53,574 nt of DNA from Planctomycetales bacterium (lineage in GTDB: Bacteria > Planctomycetota > Planctomycetia > Isosphaerales > Isosphaeraceae), in assembly GCA_027452145.1 (NCBI GenBank), contig DAIDHB010000244.1:1-53574 (forward strand), given 5' to 3'. Positions 42,348 to 50,182 of this stretch are shown here, one piece after another. Under the pieces are notes generated by a model that made no database searches, was not told the origin of the DNA, and was given only the letters and a program-made list of their open reading frames with translations. Within the stretch, counting starts at the first letter, position 1. The number at the start of each line of letters is the position of its first letter. A program made the translations under genes and the position numbers.

Positions 42348-42635
42348 TCACTTCTTGGTCGCCGGCGCGGCAGCCTTCGGCGCCGCACCACCGGTCGCAC
42401 CCGGATAGTTGCCGCCGGAGTACATGTTGTTGGACTGCTGCTGCTTGACGTAGTCGTCGTAGGTCTTGGCCTGCGGACCGGTATCCTTCGTGGATCCCTT
42501 CTCCGGCGTGGGTGCGGCCCCGGTGCCGGCCTGCAGCTTGTTCGCTTCGGTCTCGTTATCGGCGCTGCACCCCGACAGGATGAGCGCGGCGGAAAGGACG
42601 ACTCCCAGACCAAGACCCCGGATCAGCGTATTCAC
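42348..42635 (-). CDS. Small lipoprotein
   Basis: The 95-residue product has a lipoprotein signal (VVLSAALILSGC, lipobox LSGC with Cys at residue 23) and a short Lys/Gln/Gly-rich mature part (YDDYVKQQQSNNMYSGGNYP). It uses a GTG start with AGGAG ten bases upstream. Small lipoproteins frequently accompany DUF1559 genes in planctomycetes, and here the two lie 164 bases apart on the same strand, downstream of a strong promoter. Role unknown. Confidence 0.8.
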   Translation of the reverse strand: MNTLIRGLGLGVVLSAALILSGCSADNETEANKLQAGTGAAPTPEKGSTKDTGPQAKTYDDYVKQQQSNNMYSGGNYPGATGGAAPKAAAPATKK

Positions 42636-43051
42636 GAGTAGATGACTCCTGTTGAAGGCTCACGTCGACGCGCTGCCCGAGGCCGATCCGGCCGTGGCAT
42701 GCATGACAACGAGGGCTCAGTCGAACAATGACACACAAGCAAACTCAGTGCCGTCGGGACGCCTATCCCCAGATCGAATGATGGGCGCCTGGGACACGAG
42801 ACTCCGCGCGAACGGAGGCCGTCCGCGGGTCGCCCCGCGATCGTCGTGGCACCCGATCGCTCCGGGACGACCCTCGTCCTCGCGACGCTTGCGTCTGCCA
42901 TGTTCGCCGGCCCTATCGGCTCGTCGCAATCACGGGAGTGCCCGGCAGTCCGCCTCCACACGACCATTCGATCTCAGGTACGACCCACGGGCCAGACAAC
43001 CATGCTCTTTGGGAAGGGATGAGAGGTTGCCGCCGGCAGCCACCCTCGGTC

Positions 43052-43080
43052 CCGATATCCGCCGCGGCGGCGGGTATCGG
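43052..43080 (-). promoter_or_regulatory. Leader hairpin
   Basis: CCGATATCCGCCG and CGGCGGGTATCGG pair over 13 positions (one G-T type mismatch) around a three-base loop. The structure begins about 20 bases into the transcript predicted from the promoter at 43108-43135, so it could stabilise or regulate the long leader. Confidence 0.4.
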
Positions 43081-43107
43081 CGCACGATGGCCTGCGAGCG
43101 ACCCAAA

Positions 43108-43135
43108 CTTATACCCGAATCCCGACTCGTGTCAA
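43108..43135 (-). promoter_or_regulatory. Sigma70-type promoter for lipoprotein/DUF1559 genes
   Basis: On the minus strand TTGACA (43135-43130) is separated by 16 bases from TATAAG (43113-43108), matching 11 of 12 consensus positions. This is by far the best promoter in the window. Transcription would start near 43101 and run about 465 bases before the lipoprotein GTG. Confidence 0.7.
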
Positions 43136-43289
43136 ATCATTTCTTCATTAAGTTCCATCTCCTAATTCCGTAGCAGTTCATGGCCGTACTTTCAGCCCCG
43201 GATGGTCTTATGATTCCGTCCCTCCTGTCCTCCTCGGATGCAACTCGCGGGGGACCGGCCGTTGCCCTCGCGGCGATCGGCCGCTGGCC

Positions 43290-46193
43290 TCAGGAGGGCC
43301 AGATCTCCGGGCCGAGGTCCGCTGGTGCGGCAGGACGCTGCCGACGAGACCACCCGATCGCGCTGGCCAGCAGGATCGCTCCTGCGAGCGACGCGCCGAG
43401 GCCGAGGAGAATGGAGGCCGGACGGTAGGTATAGACGATCTCGTGGCGTCCCGCGGGGACGGCGACGGCGCGCATCAGGCGATTGGCGCGGAGCACCGGG
43501 GCGGGCTGGCCGTCGAGCGTCGCCCTCCAGCCGGGGTCGAAGGCGTCGGCGAGGACCACGATCGCGGGCCGATTGAGGACGACATGGAGGCGAACGCGCC
43601 CGGGCGCCTCGTCGATCACGTCCGCGGTCTCCCTCGGGGTGTCTGCCGACGTCGCTTTCCCCGGATCGTCGGGCCGCAGGTAGTTGCCGAGGCTCGCGGG
43701 TTCGCCGGTCTCGATGTAGGCCATGCGCCGCAGGTCGGGTGGAGGGACGATCGCGGTCGGGCCGCCGGGTTCCTCATCGGCGCGGAGGCGGGCGATCAGG
43801 GCCATTCGGCGCGCCCGGGGTAGATCGTCGACGGGCGGCAGCAGCCGGGCGTCTCGCACGATCCAGGCCCGGGGGAAGGCCCGCCGGTTCCTCCGCACCT
43901 GGAAGTCGCGGCCCAGCCGCCAGCGCCTGCGGTCCTCGGTGTGCTCGGGACCGGGGAGGTCGGGATAGATCAGGTCGGTGTCCTCGAGGAAGGCGGCGTA
44001 GCTCCGGTGGATGCGGGTCCAGTCGCCGGAATCCGCGGGCAGGATGAAGTAGCGCGCGCCCCACAGGTCGAACGATCGGCGGGCGTGCCAGAGCACGATG
44101 CGCCCCGGCTCCACGGCCAGACTGGCCGCCACCTCGGGGCCGACCTGCCGATACCCGGGAAGGAAAAGCTGGCGCTGGTCGACGCGGCCGGTCTCGCTCT
44201 CGTCGACGAAGATGTACTGGAGCCCGTGTAGCCAGGCGAAGCTCGGCTGGAGCGTATCGATCTCCCAGTCCACCAGGTCGCGCAGGCGGGTCGACGACCG
44301 GGCCTTCGCCCATCCGATCGGGACCCACGATGGCATCCGGTGGATGCGAATCGGGCCGCGGCCCGGCTCCTGGCGCTCGGCCTCGCGGATCGCGCGCACG
44401 ACCTCGGGCTCGCGAGCGTAGTCGGCCTGCGGGATCGTGACCACGAGCGGCGCATTGGCGAGGCCGATGTCCGCCGCCACGACGGCGATCGCCAGCGAGG
44501 CCGCCGCGGTCGTCCACCGACGCCGGGCGCCAGGGGCCAGGATCGCCAGCCCGAGCGCCAGGGCGCAGGTCCCGTGGGCCATCGCCTGGAGGATCTGGCC
44601 GGTCGCGCCGGCGACATCGAGCGGGCCGAAGACCTGGTGGTCGCCCGCCCTCGACGCGATCCAGTCGCCAAGGCTGTCGCGCAGGCCGGCAGCCGCCGCC
44701 AGGCCGATGAGGCTCGGCCCCAGCAGGGCCAGCCCGAGGCGGATGGCACGGCGACGGCCGTCTCTCTCCTGGCAACGGTCCCAGCCGAGTCCCGCGAGCG
44801 CCGACAGCGATAGTGAGGTCAGCGACAGCATCTTGAAGGGGAATCGGAAGAGTCGCAGCGCCGGCAACACGGTCGTCAGGAGCCCGTAGAGGCTGTCATC
44901 CCCGGCCGTGGTCGGGTCGCCTCGGCTCGACCAGGCCCCGGGGCCCGCGAAGGCACCCACACTCGCCCAGAAGCTCACGATCGCGACCGCCGACATCCAG
45001 GCCGCCCAGGCCGGCCGCCCTCGAAACCCGGCGGCGCTCAGGGCCAGGATCAGCGGGAGCGCACCAATATAGAGAGAAAGCGGCGACGGCCGATGGGCCC
45101 ACTCCGGCGGCAGGACCCGCTCCCAGTAACGATTTCCCGCCGTGAAGCTACCGAACGCGCCGGGCCAGACCGTCTCGAGTACCCGATACGGGATCAGGCT
45201 CGAGTCGAAGAGGTCTCCCATCCCCGCGCCCGACCATCGCACGCTCTCGGCGATCTGGCCGAGCACCGGCGCGACCTGGGCGCCCGCCAGGAGGAGTCCG
45301 ATCGACCCGGCCGCAACGAGGCCCGCGAGCTTCGCCCTGGCCTCGCGCCCTCGCCGGACGGCGATCCCGGTCAGCGCGAGGCACCAGAGAACGAGCAGCC
45401 CGAGCTGGGTCCACCGCTCATCCTCGCCATGCAGCCGCCGGGCCAGCCAGGGGCCCGCCCAGATCCAGCCCCCCGCAACTGCCAGGAGCCCGATCGCCCA
45501 CGGACGCCGGAGCCGTCGGGTGGCCGATTCCGGCCGGCCCAGGAAGAGGGCGTAGCCGAACCCGCAGACGACCGTGAGATAGGCCGCCTCGGGGTCGCCT
45601 CCCAGGACCTGCATCGCCAGCACCAGGGCCAGCTCGACGAGCCCCGCGCGCCGACCCAGCCGGACCCATCGGTCGACGCCGCGGAAGCCCAGCGGCAGCC
45701 ATGCCGCGCCGACGAGGTAAATGACGTTGAAGTAGCTCGAAAGGACCGGTCCGCCGAAGGCATATGACATCGCCGCCAGGGCCGCCCCGGCGCGGCTCAC
45801 CCGCCACGAGCGCATCAGGGCCATCATCGCCCAGAACGCCAGCACCTCGTGCCCGACGGTGTAGGTCCGCAAGCCCCACGGATACGGCAGCACCGCGAAG
45901 ACCAGCTTGCCGGGATAGAGCACCGCCGCCATCGGGCTGCCCAGGAGCGGCATGCCCCCGTTGGCCCCGGGCTCCCAGGTGGGAAGGTGCCCCGACGCCC
46001 ACTGTTGCTGGACCCGCCAGTAGAGCGGGTAATAGAAGTGGGCCGAGTCCCGGAACCCGTACTGCTTCCCGTCGAACAGCACGCTCCCGTGGCACGCCGC
46101 GACGAGTCCGACGAGGCACGCGGTCGCCGCAAGCGGGAACTGGCGCGCCGTCGCGATGGCCCGAGCGACGAACTCCCGCGACGGGTCGAGCAT
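43290..46193 (-). CDS. YfhO-family membrane protein (putative glycosyltransferase-like)
   Basis: The 967-residue protein has many membrane helices in residues 15-600, after an early exposed loop (GFRDSAHFYYPLYWRVQQQW, then GSPMAAVLYPGKLVFAVLP) typical of the YfhO family. An extracytoplasmic C-terminal domain follows, with VVLADAFDPGWRATLDGQ, RANRLMRAVAVPAGRHEIVY and a final helix. YfhO proteins resemble GT-C glycosyltransferases and in Gram-positives take part in glycosylating lipoteichoic acid. The substrate in this Gram-negative-type envelope is unknown. The ATG is at 46193: AGGAG lies about nine bases upstream, and the preceding small gene stops one base into it (TGATG). Confidence 0.8.
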   Translation of the reverse strand: MLDPSREFVARAIATARQFPLAATACLVGLVAACHGSVLFDGKQYGFRDSAHFYYPLYWRVQQQWASGHLPTWEPGANGGMPLLGSPMAAVLYPGKLVFAVLPYPWGLRTYTVGHEVLAFWAMMALMRSWRVSRAGAALAAMSYAFGGPVLSSYFNVIYLVGAAWLPLGFRGVDRWVRLGRRAGLVELALVLAMQVLGGDPEAAYLTVVCGFGYALFLGRPESATRRLRRPWAIGLLAVAGGWIWAGPWLARRLHGEDERWTQLGLLVLWCLALTGIAVRRGREARAKLAGLVAAGSIGLLLAGAQVAPVLGQIAESVRWSGAGMGDLFDSSLIPYRVLETVWPGAFGSFTAGNRYWERVLPPEWAHRPSPLSLYIGALPLILALSAAGFRGRPAWAAWMSAVAIVSFWASVGAFAGPGAWSSRGDPTTAGDDSLYGLLTTVLPALRLFRFPFKMLSLTSLSLSALAGLGWDRCQERDGRRRAIRLGLALLGPSLIGLAAAAGLRDSLGDWIASRAGDHQVFGPLDVAGATGQILQAMAHGTCALALGLAILAPGARRRWTTAAASLAIAVVAADIGLANAPLVVTIPQADYAREPEVVRAIREAERQEPGRGPIRIHRMPSWVPIGWAKARSSTRLRDLVDWEIDTLQPSFAWLHGLQYIFVDESETGRVDQRQLFLPGYRQVGPEVAASLAVEPGRIVLWHARRSFDLWGARYFILPADSGDWTRIHRSYAAFLEDTDLIYPDLPGPEHTEDRRRWRLGRDFQVRRNRRAFPRAWIVRDARLLPPVDDLPRARRMALIARLRADEEPGGPTAIVPPPDLRRMAYIETGEPASLGNYLRPDDPGKATSADTPRETADVIDEAPGRVRLHVVLNRPAIVVLADAFDPGWRATLDGQPAPVLRANRLMRAVAVPAGRHEIVYTYRPASILLGLGASLAGAILLASAIGWSRRQRPAAPADLGPEIWPS

Positions 46194-46441
46194 CAGCCGG
46201 GGCTCCTTCCGGGGTCGTCCGGCTGGGCGTAATCGTCGCCGCTCCGGCATGGATCTCGCCCCGGCGCCAGGATCGGCACGCCCAGCGCGGCCGTGCCGGC
46301 CGCCGTCATCGCCGAGGCTCGCGGCATTCCCCGGGGGTGATACTCGCAGACGAGTCCATGGCCGCCCGCGTGGAAGCACGCGAGCCCGAGCGCCACGGCG
46401 CGGGCTGGTCCCGGGAGCAGCGTGCCAGCTCGACGCACCAC
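46193..46441 (-). CDS. Small protein translationally coupled to YfhO-like gene
   Basis: The 82-residue product (start GTG at 46441) contains VALGLACFHAGGHGLVCEYH and PRASAMTAAGTAALGVPILA, weakly hydrophobic with paired Cys/His. Support for a real gene is GGAGG ten bases before the start, strong third-position GC bias through the whole frame, and a stop (TGA) that overlaps the ATG of the YfhO-like gene by one base. It reduces the divergent gap to the protease gene to 107 bases. No family was recognised. Confidence 0.6.
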   Translation of the reverse strand: MVRRAGTLLPGPARAVALGLACFHAGGHGLVCEYHPRGMPRASAMTAAGTAALGVPILAPGRDPCRSGDDYAQPDDPGRSPG

Positions 46442-46511
46442 CGGCGAGTGACCTCCGGATCGCGACTGAACATTCCCCAGGTTGACGACGAATAGCTAGA
46501 GTGTAACGTAA

Positions 46512-46529
46512 CGGAGGAACACTCCTCCG
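46512..46529 (+). promoter_or_regulatory. Leader hairpin before M50 protease gene
   Basis: CGGAGGA-ACAC-TCCTCCG forms a perfect 7-bp stem and lies 19 bases before the protease ATG. The left arm contains an SD-like GGAGG that is hidden in the stem, and the right arm could also pair with the true GGAGAAAGGA ribosome-binding site. A translational switch or simple mRNA stabiliser is possible. Confidence 0.35.
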
Positions 46530-46548
46530 GAGAAAGGATACGATTCCG

Positions 46549-47352
46549 ATGCTGGCCTCGTGGAAACTCGGTCGGGTCGCGGGGATCGACGTCTTCGTGC
46601 ATCCGACCTTTTTGCTTGTATTTCTCTTCCCAGACGTGCTCCGGAACGGCCTGCTGGCGGTCCTTTTCGTGCTGGCGGTCTTCGGCTGCGTGCTCTTGCA
46701 CGAATTCGGCCATGCCCTGATGGCACGGCGGTTCGGCATCGAGACGGAAGATATCACGCTCTATCCGATCGGCGGCGTGGCCCGATTGCGGCGGCTGCCC
46801 CGGGCGCCGGGTGCCGAGCTGCTGATCGCCCTGGCCGGCCCCGCGGTGAACTTCGCGATCGTCGGCGCGTTGCTGCTGCTGGGCGGGATGGGCCTGGCGG
46901 ACGAACTGGCGGGCACCGCGACTGGCTTTTTCCTGGAACAGATGGTCGTCGTCAACCTGTTCCTCGGCCTGTTCAACCTGATCCCGGCGTTCCCGCTCGA
47001 CGGCGGCCGGGTGCTGCGGGCCCTGCTCTCGGGCTGGCTGGGCCGCGTCCGGGCGACGCACGTCGCGGCCACGATCGGCCGGACCCTGGCCATACTGTTC
47101 GGCCTGACGGTGCTCTCCACCTGGAACCTGCTCCACCTGGCGCTGGCCGCCTTCGTCTACTTCGCCGCGAGGGCCGAGGAACTCCAGGTTGTGCACGAGG
47201 AGCGCCGCCGCCGATACGACGGCGACAATCAGGGGATCTGGGTCGCACCGCCGGGCTACCGATGGGTGCAGCGCAACGACGGCGTCTGGCAGCTCGCCCC
47301 GAACGTGGTCGTCCACGGCGGGCCGTATGTGGGGCCTTCCCCATGGCGCTGA
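46549..47352 (+). CDS. Site-2 protease, M50B family (SpoIVFB-like)
   Basis: The 267-residue membrane protein has the zinc motif HEFGH (residues 51-55) in its second helix and NLIPAFPLDGGR (143-154), whose Asp is the third metal ligand. These define the S2P intramembrane metalloproteases that cut membrane-bound regulators such as anti-sigma factors. About five to six membrane helices are predicted. The C-terminus (YRWVQRNDGVWQLAPN) is a hydrophilic tail of unknown role in place of the CBS domains seen in some relatives. AAGGA lies 11 bases before the ATG. It overlaps the next small gene by 10 bases. Confidence 0.85.
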   Translation: MLASWKLGRVAGIDVFVHPTFLLVFLFPDVLRNGLLAVLFVLAVFGCVLLHEFGHALMARRFGIETEDITLYPIGGVARLRRLPRAPGAELLIALAGPAVNFAIVGALLLLGGMGLADELAGTATGFFLEQMVVVNLFLGLFNLIPAFPLDGGRVLRALLSGWLGRVRATHVAATIGRTLAILFGLTVLSTWNLLHLALAAFVYFAARAEELQVVHEERRRRYDGDNQGIWVAPPGYRWVQRNDGVWQLAPNVVVHGGPYVGPSPWR

Positions 47353-47549
47353 CGCCGATCGTCGAGCTGGGCGTCTCCGAGGCGTACGAGATCCTGACCA
47401 CGGGTTTCGGCGTCTCGGACCTCCCGCCCCTGGATTCCATCGAGAACGAGGACTGGGGGCGGGACTATCTCCTCGGCCGTTTCCTCGAGCTGCCCGAGGA
47501 GGCGCTCCGGGAAGCCGGGCTGACCGTCGATCACCCGGCGGAAAACTGA
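47343..47549 (+). CDS. Small protein overlapping the protease gene
   Basis: The 68-residue product (MALTPIVELGVSEAYEILTT...) is acidic and helical with no known domain. It starts 10 bases before the protease stop, so translation is probably coupled. It ends 13 bases before the stop of the convergent gene. Its function may be linked to the protease. Support is context and GC-biased codon use only. Confidence 0.5.
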   Translation: MALTPIVELGVSEAYEILTTGFGVSDLPPLDSIENEDWGRDYLLGRFLELPEEALREAGLTVDHPAEN

Positions 47550-47562
47550 CGGCGCCGCGGGA

Positions 47563-48840
47563 TCACCCGGCCTGGGCGGCCAGTGAGGATTCGGACTGCC
47601 GCTCAAGCTGCAAGAGCGCCGTGGCGTAATTCACCAGGTCGCCGCGGTCGCGCGCGATGTCGGCCAGCCGCCGCCACTCGCCCGCATGCTGGCAGAGCTG
47701 GGCGATATTCGGGCAGAACAGCGAGCCTTCCGCCAGGCCGGCGAGATATCGCGAGGAGACGTCGATCGCCTCGTCGAACCGCCCGAGCCGCACCAGCAGG
47801 TTGACGAGCGTCTGCGCGGCGACCTGGGCTGCCGCCGGCTCCCGTCCGCCCGCCGCGTCGATCTTGCCCCGGAAATGGGCGATCGCGGCGTCGGCGTCGA
47901 GGTTGAGCAGCGCCCGCAGGTACATCCGGTGATCGTCGAAGATCCGTTCGAACGGCGGTACGCCCTCGAACTGGAGCCGCGGCGAGAGGCGGCGTCCGTA
48001 CTCGGTGAGGTCGGCCGCCAGGGCGATCGCCTGGGGATCGGAGGCCAGCACCGACATCCGGACCACCGACGCCAGGTGCGAGACGTCGATGTGATAGGCG
48101 TCCTCGGCGACGAGCCAGTCGCGGCCGGCGAGGATCTCGGCGATCGTGGCCCCGGGGGCCGGCGCGAGCTGGCCGCGGCCGGCGATGTCCGATCGGAGGT
48201 TGGCCGCCAGGTCGCGGTGCAGGTGCAGGATCAGCCTCTCGGCGCAGTCGCGGCGGAGCGCCTCGTCGTGCCCGGGCAGCCCCTCGAAGGCCGAGATCGC
48301 GGAGCATGTGCCGTAATTCTCGAGAATCAGCTCGAATCCCCGTCGCGGTTCCACGCCATGGTTGAACGCCACCTCGATGATGGCACCCAGCCGATCGCCG
48401 TCGTCGGGGGTGCCGGCGTCGGGGCGGTATTCGCGGATCGCCATCGCGATCGGCTCGTTCTCGCCGATCACCCGATAATAGGCCCAGGCGGTCGGGATGT
48501 CGCCGGCGGCCAGGTGGCGCGATCCGACCAGCCGGATGGCGTCGACGTAGCGCTCCTCGTACGTCGACCGCGCGGGCTCGGGCAGGTCGGCGAGCGACGC
48601 GGGCGGGACCAGCGGCAGCCCCAGCTCGAATCGGGCCTTCAGCAAAAGGGCGTCCAGCAGCGCGCGATAGTCGCCCGCCGCGTCGAGGCCGGCGGCCAGT
48701 CGCTCGAGCGACGCGGCCGGTCCCTCGGCCTCGAGGGTTGTTCGGATCGCCTGGCACGGCGCGGGCTCGGCTCGATCCGGGTTTCCCGTGCCCGCGGGGG
48801 CCGTCCCCGGTGCCTCGGCCGTCGTCGCTGGTTGTCTCAT
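47563..48840 (-). CDS. Conserved helical protein of unknown function
   Basis: The 425-residue product is soluble, largely helical and rich in Ala, Leu and Arg. It includes AAGLDAAGDYRALLDALLLK, DIPTAWAYYRVIGENEP, GFELILENYGTCSAISAFE and HIDVSHLASVVRMS. Repeat-like helix pairs near the C-terminus (RLGRFDEAIDVSSRYLAGLA) resemble TPRs. It has no signal peptide or membrane helix. GAGG lies 10 bases before the ATG. It is followed, on the same strand, by nothing; upstream (66 bases) is the LOG-family gene, so the two may be co-transcribed. No function is known. Confidence 0.7.
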   Translation of the reverse strand: MRQPATTAEAPGTAPAGTGNPDRAEPAPCQAIRTTLEAEGPAASLERLAAGLDAAGDYRALLDALLLKARFELGLPLVPPASLADLPEPARSTYEERYVDAIRLVGSRHLAAGDIPTAWAYYRVIGENEPIAMAIREYRPDAGTPDDGDRLGAIIEVAFNHGVEPRRGFELILENYGTCSAISAFEGLPGHDEALRRDCAERLILHLHRDLAANLRSDIAGRGQLAPAPGATIAEILAGRDWLVAEDAYHIDVSHLASVVRMSVLASDPQAIALAADLTEYGRRLSPRLQFEGVPPFERIFDDHRMYLRALLNLDADAAIAHFRGKIDAAGGREPAAAQVAAQTLVNLLVRLGRFDEAIDVSSRYLAGLAEGSLFCPNIAQLCQHAGEWRRLADIARDRGDLVNYATALLQLERQSESSLAAQAG

Positions 48841-48906
48841 GGCGCTCTGCCTCGAAAGGCCCTCCTCGGCCGATCCTGACCTCGAGCCCGGATCCGAGGG
48901 CTCCCC

Positions 48907-49881
48907 TCATTGCCCGTCGGCCTTCTCCGGCCCGGACGCGGGCGGCCTGAATTCCGCCGGGTGGATCGCCGCCCGGTCGGCGCGGACGGAATGTTTCCCC
49001 GCCAGCCAGCTCCGCCGGCGGTAGCAGTCGACCAGGAGGTCGCGCGCTTCCTCGACCGAGTCGGTCATCACCAGCAGGTCCAGGTCTTCCGGCGAGATCG
49101 TCCCCTCGGCGAGCTGGGTCCCCATGACCCAGTCGATCAGCCCGCTCCAGTAGGCCCGATTATACAGGATAATCGGGAACCGGCTCACCTTGCGAGTCTG
49201 GACCAGCGTCAGCGACTCGAACAGCTCGTCGAGAGTACCGAATCCGCCGGGGAAAATGACGAAGCCGTTGGAGAACTTCACGAACATCGTCTTGCGGACG
49301 AAGAAGTAGCGGAAGTTGATGGCCAGGTTGGTGTAAGGGTTGCCGGCCTGCTCAAACGGCAGCTCGATGTTGCAGCCGATCGACAGGCCGCCGGCCTCGA
49401 ACGCGCCGCGGTTGGCTGCCTCCATCACGCCGGGTCCGCCGCCAGTGATCACGGCGAAGCCCGCGTCGGCCAGCAGGCCGCCCAGCCGCCGCGCTTCGGC
49501 GTACATCGGGTGCGACTCGCCGAAGCGGGCCGAGCCGAACACGCTGATCGCGGCGCCCACCTCGGCCAGGGCATTGATCCCGTAGACGAACTCGCCCTGG
49601 ATCCGCAGGACCCGCCAGGCCTCGGTGTGGGTGAACGCCCCGAGCTCGGGGGCACGGGGCGACGGTTCGGCCAGCTCGGTGCTTTCCAGGAGCTGCTCGT
49701 CGGCCGTCTGCCGGTGCGCCGGGCGGCTCGTTCCGCCCCGATCCGACCTTTCCGCCGTCCCGCCCGGCTTCCAGCGGTCGCCTTGATGCCGGGTTTCTGA
49801 AGCAGGATCGAAATGTCCGTTCGTCCCCGCGAGCGGGCCGTTCCCCGCGTCGCCAGCCTCGAGATGTTCCACGAGTGCCAC
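48907..49881 (-). CDS. LOG-family protein (nucleoside 5'-monophosphate phosphoribohydrolase-like)
   Basis: The 324-residue product carries both LOG signatures: GGGPGVMEAANRGA (residues 147-160) and PGGFGTLDE (211-219), in a Rossmann-like fold that begins ISVFGSARFG. LOG enzymes split nucleoside monophosphates (cytokinin-type or AMP) into base and ribose 5-phosphate, acting as cytosolic dimers. The first 80 residues are a charged, low-complexity extension that may not be structured. GTG at 49881 has AGAGGA four bases upstream. Its physiological substrate here is unknown. Confidence 0.8.
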   Translation of the reverse strand: MALVEHLEAGDAGNGPLAGTNGHFDPASETRHQGDRWKPGGTAERSDRGGTSRPAHRQTADEQLLESTELAEPSPRAPELGAFTHTEAWRVLRIQGEFVYGINALAEVGAAISVFGSARFGESHPMYAEARRLGGLLADAGFAVITGGGPGVMEAANRGAFEAGGLSIGCNIELPFEQAGNPYTNLAINFRYFFVRKTMFVKFSNGFVIFPGGFGTLDELFESLTLVQTRKVSRFPIILYNRAYWSGLIDWVMGTQLAEGTISPEDLDLLVMTDSVEEARDLLVDCYRRRSWLAGKHSVRADRAAIHPAEFRPPASGPEKADGQ

Positions 49882-50182
49882 CCGTTCCTCTTCGAGAGTT
49901 CCTCAGCCTGTCACGACTCCGCGGCCCCGGATCACCGCAGGGATATGCCGTCGCGGGGAGCGGGTCGAACAGACGCCCGGTCGCGGGTGCGGTGGCGACC
50001 GGAGAATCTTCTCCATCCACATAGTCATTCTACGGCTGAGGGCTGTCCCTGCCAGGGTGCGCGCGCCGGAATCGTGTCGTCGGGCTCGCGGTCGGGCGGT
50101 CGGATGTCGTAGAATTGCAACATGGCCGGGGCCGCTCGCCGTCCGGCGTGAGTGTTACAGGCAAACGACGGACCCCGCCTCG
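49882..50182. other. Divergent intergenic region, 301 bp
   Basis: It should carry promoters for the LOG-family gene (minus) and hemE (plus). TAGAAT occurs near 50110 on the plus strand without a good -35. No gene was seen. Confidence 0.45.

Larger units (their letters stand above)
42636..43289. other. Intergenic region, 654 bp, long 5' leader of the lipoprotein/DUF1559 genes
   Basis: It separates the YfhO-like gene from the lipoprotein gene, both on the minus strand. It contains a strong promoter (43108-43135), a stable hairpin near the presumed transcript start (43052-43080) and about 400 bases of leader without coding signal. Sequence around 43100-43170 is locally AT-rich. Confidence 0.6.

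Noticed and set aside
49813..50112. 99-codon plus-strand ORF before hemE
   Set aside because: It has no ribosome-binding site, weak codon bias and no domain, and partly overlaps the LOG gene start region.
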